From assembly GCF_900100605.1 (NCBI RefSeq), contig NZ_FNCN01000006.1, forward strand, positions 236,440 to 300,439: a stretch of DNA of 64,000 bases. The letters are read 5' to 3'. A program made the position numbers and the translations under genes. Positions 53,147 through 63,051 of the stretch are shown piece after piece. The stretch is from Sinosporangium album (lineage in GTDB: Bacteria; Actinomycetota; Actinomycetes; Streptosporangiales; Streptosporangiaceae). How positions within the stretch are numbered: position 1 is the first letter of the stretch; every line of letters starts with the position of its first letter. Below the pieces are notes generated by a model that saw only the letters and a program-made list of their open reading frames with translations, searched no databases and was not told where the DNA came from.

Positions 53147-54628
53147 GTGATCGCTAATATCCCATTCGCCGGGAAGTGTGGAAGTTTGAACATCTTCGAA
53201 CCGAGCGAGGGGACCATGGTGGTCGTTCCCTCGATCTCACTTCCCCCAGCGGAACTGAGCTGCATCAAGGGCGTACGGCACTACGAAGAGCGTCTGATGT
53301 TCCTGCTGCTCGCCCTCGATCATCCGGACGTACACCTCATCTATGTGTCGTCCCTCCCCGTCGACCCCGCCATCGTCGACTACTACCTCGGCTTCCTCCG
53401 CGACCCCCGCGACGCCGCCGGACGCCTCCACATGATCAGCGCCGACACTCCCGGCCCCGACACCCCCGGACCGCCGTCGCAGTCGCAGTCGCAGTCGCTG
53501 AGCCAAGCCCTCCTGGACAGGCCCGACCTCATCCACCGGGTCCGCGCGCTCCTCGCCGAGACGCGCACAGCCCCGGGAGCCCCGGGAATCCACGAGAGCC
53601 CGGCCTGGATGGTCCCATGGATCTCCACGGACCTGGAGGCGGAGCTGGCGCGGCTCTGGAACCTCCCGATCTACGGCCCGAGCGCCGCCCACGCGGCGCG
53701 CTTCGGCTCCAAGAGCGGGTCCCGCGAAGCGGGACGGCAGGCGGGGGTGCCCATGCCGCGCGGCTTCGCCGACCTGCACTCCCTCGCCGAGGTGGAGCAC
53801 GCCGCGCGAGCGCTGTCCGGCCGCCGCATGATCGTCAAACTGAACGACGGCTACTCGGGCCTGGGCAACGCCATCGTCACCAGGAGCGGACACTCCCTGG
53901 CCGACTCCCCCACGAGCTTCTCCGCCGCGAGGGAGACCTGGGACAAGTTCGCCAAGAAGATCTGCGAGCGCGGCGCGGTGCTGGAGGAGTACATCGAGCA
54001 GGACCTGGTCTCCTTCCCCAGCGCACTTGTGCAGATCACGCCGAACGGGCGGGCCGAGGTGATCGCGACGCACGACCAGGTGCTCGGCGGCGTGAACGCC
54101 GACCTGTACCAGGGATGCAACTTCCCCTCACGCGGGGAGTACCGCGCCGAGGTGAACGGCTGCGCCCTGCGCATCGGCCGCGTGCTGGCCGGCAAAGGCG
54201 TCATCGGCCTGTTCGGCATCGACTTCTTCGTCGTGAAGACCGACGGCGGCTACCGGGCGCTGCTCTGTGAGATCAACCTGCGCATCGGCGGAACCACGCA
54301 CCCCTTCGGCGCGATGCTCCTCACCACAGGTGCGCGTTTCGACCCGGTGCTCGGCGCGGTGGCGGCGGACGGCAGGCCCAAGTACTACACGGCGACCGAC
54401 AACTGCGCCTCGCCGAGCCTGCGGGGCAGCACGCCCGGGGAGGTGGTGCGCAGGGTCGAGGAACTCGGGCTCGGGTTCGACCGGCGCAGCCGTACCGGCA
54501 ATGTGCTGCACCTGCTGGGGTCGGTGCCGGAGCACGGCAAGCTGGGGTTCACGAGCATCGCGGACTCGCCGGAGGAGGCCATGGCGCTGCACCGGAAAAC
54601 GCATCTGGCCCTGGGATCCGCCCTATGA
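53147..54628 (+). CDS. PGM1-like ATP-grasp peptide ligase
   Basis: 493 residues from GTG 53147; no ribosome site is seen, and the true start is uncertain. N-terminal pre-ATP-grasp domain with IANIPFAGKCGSLNIFEPSEGTM, then an ATP-grasp domain (RRMIVKLNDGYSGLGNAIV, GAVLEEYIEQDLVSFP, FFVVKTDGGYRALLCEINLRIGG with the metal-binding E and N). The layout matches PGM1-type peptide ligases of pheganomycin-like pathways. A DTPG/QSQSQS low-complexity insert (about 103-120) comes from short DNA repeats. No peptide-biosynthesis gene is adjacent. Confidence 0.8.
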   Translation: MIANIPFAGKCGSLNIFEPSEGTMVVVPSISLPPAELSCIKGVRHYEERLMFLLLALDHPDVHLIYVSSLPVDPAIVDYYLGFLRDPRDAAGRLHMISADTPGPDTPGPPSQSQSQSLSQALLDRPDLIHRVRALLAETRTAPGAPGIHESPAWMVPWISTDLEAELARLWNLPIYGPSAAHAARFGSKSGSREAGRQAGVPMPRGFADLHSLAEVEHAARALSGRRMIVKLNDGYSGLGNAIVTRSGHSLADSPTSFSAARETWDKFAKKICERGAVLEEYIEQDLVSFPSALVQITPNGRAEVIATHDQVLGGVNADLYQGCNFPSRGEYRAEVNGCALRIGRVLAGKGVIGLFGIDFFVVKTDGGYRALLCEINLRIGGTTHPFGAMLLTTGARFDPVLGAVAADGRPKYYTATDNCASPSLRGSTPGEVVRRVEELGLGFDRRSRTGNVLHLLGSVPEHGKLGFTSIADSPEEAMALHRKTHLALGSAL

Positions 54629-54669
54629 GCGGGAGGGTCTGACCGTAATCCATGGGGTAATGGTCCTCT

Positions 54670-55647
54670 ATGGGAAATACGGTCACCCTTATCCAACGCC
54701 GCGTCGAGTCGGTCAAGGAGTGGGGCCGACACGTGACCAGCCGCGAGCGCGTGCGCCACCCCTGGGTCGACCATCTGATCAGGACGGTTCAGCGCTACCA
54801 GGTCCAGTACGGCGACCGCCTCGCGGGCGCGGTCACCTACTTCGCGTTCCTGTCGTTCTTCCCGATCCTCGCCTTGGCCTTCGCGGTGTTCGGCTACATC
54901 GTGACCTTCCGCCCGGACGCGCTGCAGGTGCTCACCAACGCCATCAACGGGCAACTGCCCGGCCTGGCCGAACAGCTCGACGTCGCGCACCTGGGAGAGG
55001 CCAGGTTCAGCGCGGGGCTCATCGGTGTGCTCGGCCTGCTCTACGCCGGGCTGGGCGCGATCGACGCGCTCCGCGGCGCACTGCGGCAGATCTGGATGAC
55101 CACGGAGCCGCCGTTGAACTTCGCCCTCGCCAAGCTGCGCGACCTGGCCACGCTGTTCATGCTGGGGCTCACTCTGATCGTGTCGACGGTCGTGACGGGG
55201 CTCGCCACCAGCGCCGGCGCCATCGTCACGGGCTGGGTCGGCCTGGACGGATCGGCCGTGGCCGAACGTGCCGTCTGGCTCGCCGGGGTGCTGGTCGGCG
55301 TCGCCGCGGACATCGTGCTGTTCCTGATCGTGCTCGGCTGGGTGGCCAAGCCCTCCCAGCCCTTCCGCACCATCCTCAAGGGCGCGGTGCTCGGCGCCAT
55401 CGGGTTCGGGGTGCTCAAGCAGATCGCGGCGCTCGTGCTGCCGGTCACGCTCAACAACCCGATCTACGGCGCCTTCGCGGTCATGGTGGGGCTGCTGATC
55501 TGGATCAACCTGTCGGCCCGGCTCACGCTGTACGTCGCCGCCTGGACGGCCACCGCCGACATGGGCCCTCCTCCCGCGCCCACCCCGGTGCCGGGCCTCG
55601 GGATGCCGAGGTCACCGGGGCCTGCGCTCAACGGGCACGGGCCTTGA
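54670..55647 (+). CDS. YihY/BrkB-family membrane protein
   Basis: 325 residues with about six helices. GDRLAGAVTYFAFLSFFPILALAF and the periodic GAIDALRGALRQIW segment are typical of the YihY/BrkB family, often annotated as RNase BN in error. The tail (about 300-325) is Pro/Gly-rich. The stop overlaps the convergent carboxypeptidase by 20 nt. Function of the family is not established; possibly a transporter. Confidence 0.88.
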   Translation: MGNTVTLIQRRVESVKEWGRHVTSRERVRHPWVDHLIRTVQRYQVQYGDRLAGAVTYFAFLSFFPILALAFAVFGYIVTFRPDALQVLTNAINGQLPGLAEQLDVAHLGEARFSAGLIGVLGLLYAGLGAIDALRGALRQIWMTTEPPLNFALAKLRDLATLFMLGLTLIVSTVVTGLATSAGAIVTGWVGLDGSAVAERAVWLAGVLVGVAADIVLFLIVLGWVAKPSQPFRTILKGAVLGAIGFGVLKQIAALVLPVTLNNPIYGAFAVMVGLLIWINLSARLTLYVAAWTATADMGPPPAPTPVPGLGMPRSPGPALNGHGP

Positions 55648-56737
55648 CCTTGCGGCGCATGCCGTACAGGACACCTGCCACGCCGCCGAGCAGGCTGACG
55701 CCGATCAGCAGCGGTACGGCGAGGCCGGAGCCGGTGCCCGGCGCCGACGCCTTGGCCGCGTCGGCGGGGGCGGCGTTCATGGGCGTGCCCACCGGGCTGG
55801 GTGACGCGGTCTGGGCAGGCTTGTCGGGCAGCGGGTCGACCAGGCGCCCCACCGGGGTGACCTTGCCCCGCGCGGCGAATCCCCAGTCGAGCAGGTCGGC
55901 CACTTCGCCCCAGAACGCTCCCTCGTGGCGCATGATCGCGACGATGACGGTGTGGCCCCCGCGTGTGGCGGCTCCGGAGAAGCTGCCCATGGCCTTGGTG
56001 GTCCAGCCGTTCTTGCCGCCGACCATGCCGTCGTAGCTCCACAGCAGCTTGTTGTGGTTGCCGATCTCGTAGTAGCCCTTGGGCGCGGGGAACTTAGCAG
56101 TCTTTGTGCTGACATAGCGGCGGAACTCGGGGTTTGCGAGCCCTGCCCGGGTGATGAGGGCAAGGTCGTAGGCCGAGCTGCTCTGTCCGGCTTTGTCCAG
56201 CCCGCTGGGGGTTTTGGCGACCGTGTCCATCGCCTGGAGCTTGTGGGCGACGGCATTCATCTGCGCGAGCGTCGGCTCCAGCCCGCCGTTCGCCTCCGCG
56301 AGCGCCATCGCCGCGTCGTTGCCCGACGACAGCATCAGCGCCCGGAACAGATCGTGCACCTGGTAGAGGGGCTTCGGCACCAGGCCGACCGCGCTGCCCT
56401 CCTGGTTGCACGCGGTGCGGCTGGGCGTGACCCGCTTGTTGCGGTTGAGCTGCGGGATAAGGGTCAGCGCCGTGAGGGACTTCAGGGTGCTGGCCGGCAA
56501 GTAGCGTCCGTGCGCGTCCTTGGCCGCGAGCACCTCGCCGGTGCCCGCGTCGGCGACGACATAGGACCTCGCCTTGGTCTTCGGTGGCGCTTTGACCTCG
56601 GCCGGGGCCACCAGGCCCCGATGGCCGAGCAGGTCGCCGCCGATGGGCGGCGCCGTACGGGCCTGCGCGGGAGGCGCATGGACGAGTACGACAGAGGCGA
56701 GTAGCGCCGTGACCGACACCAGGTGTTTCGTCCCCAT
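55628..56737 (-). CDS. D-alanyl-D-alanine carboxypeptidase (S11)
   Basis: 369 residues. Signal peptide (about 1-27), SxxK motif STLK (Ser83, Lys86), SGN motif in MLSSGND and KNG in VGGKNGWT (in place of KTG), a Pro/Ala-rich linker and a C-terminal helix (LAVPLLIGVSLLGGVAGVLYG) with a basic tail. It trims the D-Ala of peptidoglycan stem peptides at the outer membrane face. Start ATG 56737. Confidence 0.92.
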   Translation of the reverse strand: MGTKHLVSVTALLASVVLVHAPPAQARTAPPIGGDLLGHRGLVAPAEVKAPPKTKARSYVVADAGTGEVLAAKDAHGRYLPASTLKSLTALTLIPQLNRNKRVTPSRTACNQEGSAVGLVPKPLYQVHDLFRALMLSSGNDAAMALAEANGGLEPTLAQMNAVAHKLQAMDTVAKTPSGLDKAGQSSSAYDLALITRAGLANPEFRRYVSTKTAKFPAPKGYYEIGNHNKLLWSYDGMVGGKNGWTTKAMGSFSGAATRGGHTVIVAIMRHEGAFWGEVADLLDWGFAARGKVTPVGRLVDPLPDKPAQTASPSPVGTPMNAAPADAAKASAPGTGSGLAVPLLIGVSLLGGVAGVLYGMRRKVKARAR

Positions 56738-57002
56738 GGTGATCTCAGGGTAGCTTCGTACGGATTCGCATGTAGCCACACCTGCCCGCCCGGTTCACCC
56801 ATACGCCTGAAGTTGAACAATGTTGACGCAGTTCAAGCGTGTCTCTGGAGTGCCACTGCCTCCATCATGAAAGAACAACATCAATCTAAAAAAGAACACC
56901 AGTGTCAACGATCGACATCGCCCGCCACAGCAGAATGTCCGACCCGCAGACACACGAGCCGGACATTCAGGATGTTTCAGGCGCTTTCGCGGTACCGACC
57001 GG

Positions 57003-58010
57003 TCAGCCTCTCGGCAGGAACCCCACCCTGTCGCGGACCTTGGTCATCGTCTCCGCCGCCACCGCGCGGGCACGCTCGGCGCCGATCGCCAGCATGCGGT
57101 CGAGCTTCTCCTCATCGGCCAGCAGGGCCTCGGTGCGCTCCCGGATCGGCGTGAAGGCGTCCACCACCACCTCGGCCACCTCCTTCTTGAAGGTGCCGTA
57201 GCCCTGCCCCGCGTAACGCGCCTCAAGATCGGAGATCGAGGTGCCCGTCAGCGCCGACTGGATGCGCAGCAGATTGGTGACGCCCGGCTTGTCGACCTCG
57301 TCGGCCTTCACCTCGGTGCCGGTGTCGGTGACCGCGCGCATCACCTTCTTGCGGAGCGACGACGGCTGCTCCAGCACGTCCAGGATGCCCTGCGGGCTGG
57401 AGGACGACTTGGACATCTTCGCCGACGGGTCCTGCAGATCGGAGATCTTCTCGACCTCTTTGAGAATGAACGGCGACGGCAGCGTGAACGTCTCCCCGTG
57501 CCTGTGGTTGAACCGCTGCGCGAGATCGCGGGTCAACTCCAGATGCTGCTTCTGGTCGGCCCCCACCGGCACCTGATCGGCGTGGTAGAGCAGAATGTCG
57601 GCGGCCTGCAGAATCGGATAGGTGAACAGGCCGACGCTGGCCGCACCCTCACCGTATTTCGCGGACTTGTCCTTGAACTGCGTCATCCGGCCCGCCTCGC
57701 CCATGCCGGTCATGCAGTTGAGCACCCACGCCAGCTCGGCATGCTCAGACACGTGGCTCTGCACGAACACCGTGCACCGCTCCGGGTCGAGCCCCACCGC
57801 GAACAGCTGAGCGGCGGCCACGCGCGTGCGGTGGCGCAGCTCCTTCGGGTCAGGCTGCACCGTGATGGCGTGGAGGTCGACAACGCAGTAGAACGCCTCG
57901 TGCGTGTCCTGGAACGGCACCCACTGACGCACCGCACCGAGGTAGTTGCCCAGGTGGAAAGAGTCGGCCGTGGGCTGGATGCCGGAAAGCACACGTGGTC
58001 TGGCTGCCAT
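57003..58010 (-). CDS. trpS: Tryptophanyl-tRNA synthetase
   Basis: 335 residues from ATG 58010. HIGH-like motif SFHLGNYLG and KMSKS motif AKMSKSSSS are present, with [16 protein letters not shown] between. It charges tRNA-Trp. Length is normal for bacterial TrpRS. No T-box or leader is visible upstream within the 15 nt to the next gene. Confidence 0.96.
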   Translation of the reverse strand: MAARPRVLSGIQPTADSFHLGNYLGAVRQWVPFQDTHEAFYCVVDLHAITVQPDPKELRHRTRVAAAQLFAVGLDPERCTVFVQSHVSEHAELAWVLNCMTGMGEAGRMTQFKDKSAKYGEGAASVGLFTYPILQAADILLYHADQVPVGADQKQHLELTRDLAQRFNHRHGETFTLPSPFILKEVEKISDLQDPSAKMSKSSSSPQGILDVLEQPSSLRKKVMRAVTDTGTEVKADEVDKPGVTNLLRIQSALTGTSISDLEARYAGQGYGTFKKEVAEVVVDAFTPIRERTEALLADEEKLDRMLAIGAERARAVAAETMTKVRDRVGFLPRG

Positions 58011-58024
58011 AGCGTGCAATTCTG

Positions 58025-59503
58025 TCAGGCCCCGGGGGGCGGATGCGACTCGGCACCACCGGGTCCCCTGCCGTTCGCCTCCGGCCCGGACGCCGTGGGC
58101 CGCACACCGGTGGACTGCCCGGTCGCAGATCGCGGATCGGCCTCGGAGGACGGCGCGGACAATGACGCCGACTCGCCGACCTGGGCAGGGGGCAAAAGCG
58201 ACGAGTCCGGCGGAGGGGACGGCGTGCGGCGCTTGACCCGGACCCGGTCCACACGGCGGCCGTCCATCGCGGTGACGGCCAACTCGAAACCGGGGATCTC
58301 CACCCGCTCGCCGAGAGTCGGCAGATGGCCGAGCGCCGCCATCATGAACCCGCCCAGCGTCTCATAAGGCCCGTCGGGCAGCCTGATCCCGCATTTAGCG
58401 GCGAACTCATCAAGGTTGACCAGACCCTCGATCTCGACCTCACCAGCCGGCAGGCGCACCGACCGGCCGCCATCGAGATCGTATTCATCGCGGATGTCGC
58501 CGATGAGCTCCTCGACCAGATCTTCGAGGGTGACGATCCCCGCGGTCCCGCCGTACTCATCCACCACGATCGCCAAATGGTGGCCCTCGTCCCGCATCTC
58601 CGACAACGTCGTGAGCACCCGCTTACTCGCGGGCACCAGCTTCACCGGGCGGATCGGCACCAGCTCACTGATGGGCTCGATCCGGCCCGTGAGCACCGGG
58701 TCGAGCAGATCCTTGACATGGACGAACCCGATGATCTCATCGTAGGAATCGCGGAAGACCGGATAGCGCGAATGCGGCATGGCGACCGCGAGCACCGCCG
58801 CCTCCGCCAGCGCGGTGTCGGCCGCCATGAACTCGACCTCCGTGCGCGGCAGCATCACCTCCCTGAGCTGCCTCTTCCCGGCGGCGAACACCTCGCCGAT
58901 CAGATGCCGCTCGTCCTCGGTGAGCTCGTGGTGGCCGACGACCATGTCGCGCAGCTCCTCGGTCGTCATCTCCTCGCGGTCGGCCGACGGGTTGCCGCCG
59001 AGCAGCTTCACCACGACATCGGTCGACTTCGACAGCGCCCAGATCACCGGCCTGGACAGCGTCGCCATGCCGTCCAGCAGCGGCGCGACGAACAGCGACA
59101 GGCCCTCCGCACGCTGCCTGGCCAGCCGCTTCGGCACCAGCTCGCCGAACACCAGCGAAACATAGGAGATGGCCAGCGTCACCAGCACCAACGACGCCGC
59201 GGGCGCGAGGCCCTGAGGCAGCCCCCACGACACCAGCGTGGGAATCAGGTGGGCGGCCAGCGTCTCGGCGCCGAACGCCGCCGACAGCATCGTCGCCACC
59301 GTCACACCGATCTGCACCGCCGACAGGAACCGGTTCGGGTCGCGCGCCAAACGCGCCACACGGGCTCCGCCCCTCCCCCGCGCGGCCAGATTGCGCACCT
59401 GGCTCTCCCGCAGCGACACCAGCGCCATCTCGGCCGCGGCGAAGAAGCCACCGATCAGAATGAAGAGCAGGACGATGGCGGAGTTGACCAGGACGCTGTT
59501 CAA
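58025..59503 (-). CDS. CNNM/TlyC-type CBS transporter protein
   Basis: 492 residues. N-terminal DUF21 with four helices (about 1-135), two CBS domains (about 205-330; [28 protein letters not shown]), a CorC_HlyC domain (about 345-430; [21 protein letters not shown]) and a long Pro/Ser tail. This family is annotated hemolysin but members are Mg2+/Co2+ transport-associated. Lies 15 nt upstream of trpS on the same strand. Confidence 0.92.
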   Translation of the reverse strand: MNSVLVNSAIVLLFILIGGFFAAAEMALVSLRESQVRNLAARGRGGARVARLARDPNRFLSAVQIGVTVATMLSAAFGAETLAAHLIPTLVSWGLPQGLAPAASLVLVTLAISYVSLVFGELVPKRLARQRAEGLSLFVAPLLDGMATLSRPVIWALSKSTDVVVKLLGGNPSADREEMTTEELRDMVVGHHELTEDERHLIGEVFAAGKRQLREVMLPRTEVEFMAADTALAEAAVLAVAMPHSRYPVFRDSYDEIIGFVHVKDLLDPVLTGRIEPISELVPIRPVKLVPASKRVLTTLSEMRDEGHHLAIVVDEYGGTAGIVTLEDLVEELIGDIRDEYDLDGGRSVRLPAGEVEIEGLVNLDEFAAKCGIRLPDGPYETLGGFMMAALGHLPTLGERVEIPGFELAVTAMDGRRVDRVRVKRRTPSPPPDSSLLPPAQVGESASLSAPSSEADPRSATGQSTGVRPTASGPEANGRGPGGAESHPPPGA

Positions 59504-59698
59504 CGGCTCGATTCCCGTCCGGATTGCGCAGACGCTGACGTGGAGCTGTCAGCGTACTCCCCGAAGTGACAACCCCCTATGCTGGAAACTTCGATCTTAT
59601 CGAATGCGTTCCTCTCCCCCGCCGCGCCGTCCCCCGGCCGGGCGAAACCAGCGCGCGGCCCCGCATCCGTCCCATAAGCCGATCACCGTGAGGATCTC

Positions 59699-60664
59699 GT
59701 GAAACTGCTGGTCACCGGAGGCGCTGGATACATCGGAAGCGTCGTCGCCGCACAGCTCTGCGAAGCCGGACACGACGTCGTCGTCCTCGACGACCTGAGC
59801 ACCGGGCACGCCGACGCCGTCCCCCCCGCGGCCCGCTTCGTCCGCGCCCCGATCACCGAAGCCGGCGACACCCTGGCCGAAGGCGGCTTCCACGGCGTCC
59901 TCCACTTCGCCGCCCGATCCCTAGTCGGCGAATCGGTCGAACACCCCGACCTCTACTGGGCCAACAACCTCGGCGGCACCCTCGCCCTCCTCGACGCCAT
60001 GCGCACCCACCGCGTCCCGCGCATCGTCTTCTCCTCCACCGCCGCCACCTACGGCGAACCCGACACCACCCCCATCGAAGAGAACGCCCCCACCCGCCCC
60101 ACCAACCCGTACGGCGCAAGCAAACTCGCCGTCGACACCGCCCTCACCGCCTTCGCCGGAATGTACGGCCTCGCCGCCGTCAGCCTGCGCTACTTCAACG
60201 TCGCCGGCGCCTACACCGCCGCCGACCACCGCGTCTACCGCGAACGCCACACCGTCGAAACCCACCTCATCCCCCGCGTCCTCGCCGTAGCCCTCGGCCT
60301 CGACGACTCCGTCAGCGTCTTCGGCGACGACTACCCCACCCCTGACGGCACCTGCATCCGCGACTACATCCACGTCGCCGACCTCGCCCAGGCCCACCTC
60401 CTGGCCCTGCCCGCCTGCGCCGAAGGCACCCACACCATCTACAACCTCGGCAACGGCACCGGCTTCTCCGTGCGCCAAGTCCTCTCCGCCTGCCGCGACG
60501 TCACAGGCCACCCCATCCCCGCCATCACCCGCCCCCGCCGCCCCGGCGACCCCGCCGTCCTCGTCGCCTCCTCCGCCCGCATCCAGCACGAACTCTCCTG
60601 GAAGCCCGCCCACCCCAGCCTCCACGCCATCATCACCGACGCCTGGCAAGCCCTCCGCCCCTGA
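59699..60664 (+). CDS. galE: UDP-glucose 4-epimerase
   Basis: 321 residues from GTG 59699 with AGGA upstream. NAD-binding GGAGYIGS at the N-terminus, the SST motif ([11 protein letters not shown]), catalytic YGASK (NPYGASK) and RYFNVAGA. Interconverts UDP-glucose and UDP-galactose. The codon use is extremely C-biased at third positions, stronger than in the neighbours. Divergent from the CNNM gene. Confidence 0.95.
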   Translation: MKLLVTGGAGYIGSVVAAQLCEAGHDVVVLDDLSTGHADAVPPAARFVRAPITEAGDTLAEGGFHGVLHFAARSLVGESVEHPDLYWANNLGGTLALLDAMRTHRVPRIVFSSTAATYGEPDTTPIEENAPTRPTNPYGASKLAVDTALTAFAGMYGLAAVSLRYFNVAGAYTAADHRVYRERHTVETHLIPRVLAVALGLDDSVSVFGDDYPTPDGTCIRDYIHVADLAQAHLLALPACAEGTHTIYNLGNGTGFSVRQVLSACRDVTGHPIPAITRPRRPGDPAVLVASSARIQHELSWKPAHPSLHAIITDAWQALRP

Positions 60665-60817
60665 CCCTTCGGGCCCCGCACCAACCCGAGGCCGGTCTCC
60701 CAGGGACCTGAAGAAAGGAACCAGGTCGCACTTTCAGGGTCTCCCCGCCCTGGCAGCACCGGCTTTCAGGCATTACCTTTCCGCCTGTGATGGATCAACG
60801 CCTCCTGCAAAATGTCA

Positions 60818-60990
60818 TCAATCTCGCTCCAGCTCATCGGCAACTTCCACATGTCCGTGGGTGCGCATTTCCGCTGCCAACATTCGTAAATCATTTCGGA
60901 TGCTGACAGATTTAACGTTTTCCGCACCGATAATGCATCGACGAGCCTCGGCGATTCCCTCGTCTACATCGCCCTGGGCGACAAGGACTA
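60818..60990 (-). pseudogene. C-terminal remnant of a TPR/XRE-type regulator
   Basis: About 57 codons ending at TGA 60818, encoding VLVAQGDVDEGIAEARR and RNDLRMLAAEMRTHG, like the last TPR helices of actinomycete XRE regulators. The frame loses similarity at about 60990, where a plus-strand fragment of another gene begins. A truncated tail left by rearrangement. Confidence 0.5.
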
Positions 60991-60996
60991 CCGCAG

Positions 60997-61091
60997 AATG
61001 GCTCTTCCCCGTGGGCGAGCTGGCCGGGCTTCTCCGCAACGACCCGCTCAGCCTGCCCGGCCTGCTCCCCTACGGTCGGGAGTCGCTGTGA
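60997..61091 (+). pseudogene. Duplicated 3' fragment of the ORF at 63140
   Basis: Encodes EWLFPVGELAGLLRNDPLSLPGLLPYGRESL-type sequence, nearly identical to the C-terminus of the ORF ending at 63826 (the nucleotide match spans about 95 nt with a few substitutions). No upstream coding part. It is followed by a small ORF in a GTGA overlap, as at the complete locus. Confidence 0.75.
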
Positions 61092-61231
61092 TCACGCTTG
61101 ATGAGATCCGGTTCGTCGCCGACCTCGGTCGAAAGGCGGTCGTCACGGACAATCCAGACGGTCGAGAGCCAGCGCCGATCGCGGTGGACCGTGAACAGAC
61201 TCGACCGCGCAAGGCCGGCGGTGCTCAATGA
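61088..61231 (+). CDS. Small ORF in a coupled row
   Basis: 47 residues from GTG 61088, overlapping the fragment stop (GTGA). MITLDEIRFVADLGRKAV, then a Pro/Glu/Arg tail. Its stop overlaps the next ATG (ATGA). Short but in the coupled arrangement of real actinomycete operons. Unrecognised. Confidence 0.45.
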   Translation: MITLDEIRFVADLGRKAVVTDNPDGREPAPIAVDREQTRPRKAGGAQ

Positions 61232-61422
61232 GCGCGAGTGAAGGAATGACGCTGACCGCCGACACCCAAGCGGCTCCGGTGTCCAAGGACAGCAGAGGAA
61301 GAACGTTCATCCCTCCCACCGGGCAGCAGCGGCCGACCGACGGCCTCCGCCCGACCGAAGCCCATACCGATTCGGTGATCGGCCACCCCGGGAGCGCGAG
61401 GGGGCGCCGGTGCTTGGACTGA
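61228..61422 (+). CDS. Small ORF interrupted by a direct repeat
   Basis: 64 residues from ATG 61228 in an ATGA overlap. MTLTADTQAAPVSKDSRGRTF is plausible, but the last 13 codons read through the first copy of a 37-bp repeat, so the original end is probably lost. Unrecognised. Confidence 0.4.
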   Translation: MSASEGMTLTADTQAAPVSKDSRGRTFIPPTGQQRPTDGLRPTEAHTDSVIGHPGSARGRRCLD

Positions 61423-61607
61423 GGAGCGCCGGGAGCGCAGCGACCAAAGCGACGAGGGAAAGCACCGGATCAAGAGCCCCCTCGCCGCGACGCGAAGCGT
61501 CGCCATCAAACACAGCTTGCCCAACATGCCGGGAGTCGGCCAACCCGGCCCGTCCCCATTCCGGACCCGCCCACCCCGGGAGCGCGAGGGGGCGCCGGTG
61601 CTTGGAC
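61383..61607 (+). repeat. 37-bp perfect direct repeats
   Basis: Identical 37-nt copies at 61383-61419 and 61571-61607, both containing CCACCCCGGGAGCGCGAGGG and ending GGTGCTTGGAC. The 151 nt between them carry no clear gene. They could mark an excision or insertion event. Confidence 0.95.
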
Positions 61608-61657
61608 AAACAAGCCTTCTTAAGGGTGCCCTAGCCCATCCGCCTTTGACCTGGGCT

Positions 61658-61708
61658 TATGCGGACTACCGCCATTTGGGCCGTGAGCAATGTCACGCTA
61701 TCCGCATA
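61658..61708. promoter_or_regulatory. Inverted repeat upstream of the XRE gene
   Basis: TATGCGGA (61658-61665) and TCCGCATA (61701-61708), 35 nt apart, in AT-richer DNA 90-140 nt before the regulator. Plausible operator or structured leader, but the spacing is long for a single dimer. Confidence 0.4.
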
Positions 61709-61798
61709 GTAGAGCTATGCCTCATGTTGGCTCACCCGGCATGTGGTGACTGTTCGGCTAGCCTGGGATCAGCGCAAATTGCGAGAGGGTGATGCACC

Positions 61799-63025
61799 AT
61801 CGCAGACAACCACGGAATCGCAGACCGTCTACGCGACCTGCGTAGACGACGCGGCCTTACACAGGAAGAGCTCGCCCACGCATCGGGCCTGAGTCTTCAG
61901 GTGGTGAAAAAGATCGAACGTGGTGGGAGTGCAAGGCTGGAAACGCTGCACCAACTTGCACGGGCTCTAGGAGTGGTAACCCTCACCTTCGTCGGACCGA
62001 CTTCGCCTGAGCCGAAAGAAGATAACGATGACGCGGTGCTTGCGGATTTAAGATCCGCGATCTCGCCACCCATGGGGCTCACAGGCCGCCCTATCTACGG
62101 GTCGGCTGATGACGAGGAACTCGACCTAGAGCACTTGGCTAAGGCGGTCAAACTGGCCGAAAGGGCATACCGAACCAACCGATATGACGATCTAGCTAGC
62201 TTTCTACCGTCGCTGGTGCGTTCAGCGCACCATCACGTTGATGGCCACTCGATGGACCAAGGCCAAACTCATCGGGAAGCGCTACAGCTACGCGCGGATG
62301 TGGTTGGACTAGCAGGGCGCTATCTGATCCAGATTCGGGCTCATGACTTGGCCCTTGTTGCGCTTCACGCGTCGCTTCGGGATGCACTAGAGATCGATGA
62401 TGCCGCGCGGGCGGCTGCGGCCGTGAGCGGACAGGCTCACGCCATGTTGCGACAGGGCCGCCTCGCAGAGGTAGAGATACTGTGCGCCGAAGCAGCGATG
62501 CAGCTCGAACCAAGGCTGTCCAAGGCAACCCCCGCACAGCTATCAGCGTGGGGCTGGATGCTGTTGCGGGCAAGTGCGGCTGCGGCCAGGAACAATCGCC
62601 CTCATGAAGCAGCGGAGTACCAGGGGATGGCCGCCGCTGCCGCCGCGCCGCTCCGGCGGGAGCACCCAACCGTGGATCAGAAGAGCTTCGGGCCTGCGAC
62701 GGTCGCGCTAAAGGCGGTCGAGAATCACCTTGTCTCTGGGGCACCTGACAAGGCGCTCGCCCTCGCATCCACGCTTTCAAGGACTGAAGACCTCACCGAT
62801 GAGGAGTGGAACCGTCATCTTCTCGACAGAGCACGTGCTCATGTGCAGACCGGCAACGCTGAAGAAGCTACAGAAGTTCTAGTAGAGCTGCGGCGGCGTA
62901 GTCCCCAATGGCTGAGATATCAGCAGCTCGGGCGAGACACCTTGCGTGATGTGCTCGCCACTCGTGCCCGGAAGCTCACGGAGCAACAGAGGGCCCTGGC
63001 CGACCATATGGGAATCATGGACTAG
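61799..63025 (+). CDS. XRE-family regulator with TPR-like domain
   Basis: 408 residues if initiated at ATC 61799. The helix-turn-helix (IADRLRDLRRRRGLTQEELAHASGLS, KKIERGGSARLETLHQLARALGV) is complete only if translation begins there; the frame has no ATG, GTG or TTG between its upstream stop (61790) and GTG 61898, which would remove most of the HTH. GAGAGGG lies 9 nt before ATC, and the sequence ATCGCAGAC looks like a G-to-C change of ATGGCAGAC. The long alpha-helical C-part (about 100-400) resembles TPR regulators of actinomycetes. Either a rare AUC start is used or the gene is disabled. Confidence 0.72.
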   Translation: MADNHGIADRLRDLRRRRGLTQEELAHASGLSLQVVKKIERGGSARLETLHQLARALGVVTLTFVGPTSPEPKEDNDDAVLADLRSAISPPMGLTGRPIYGSADDEELDLEHLAKAVKLAERAYRTNRYDDLASFLPSLVRSAHHHVDGHSMDQGQTHREALQLRADVVGLAGRYLIQIRAHDLALVALHASLRDALEIDDAARAAAAVSGQAHAMLRQGRLAEVEILCAEAAMQLEPRLSKATPAQLSAWGWMLLRASAAAARNNRPHEAAEYQGMAAAAAAPLRREHPTVDQKSFGPATVALKAVENHLVSGAPDKALALASTLSRTEDLTDEEWNRHLLDRARAHVQTGNAEEATEVLVELRRRSPQWLRYQQLGRDTLRDVLATRARKLTEQQRALADHMGIMD

Positions 63026-63051
63026 GTCTACGAAACGTAGCCCTTCAGATC

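Noticed and set aside
61383..61607. CRISPR array
   Set aside because: Only two repeats, with a 151-nt spacer and no cas gene.
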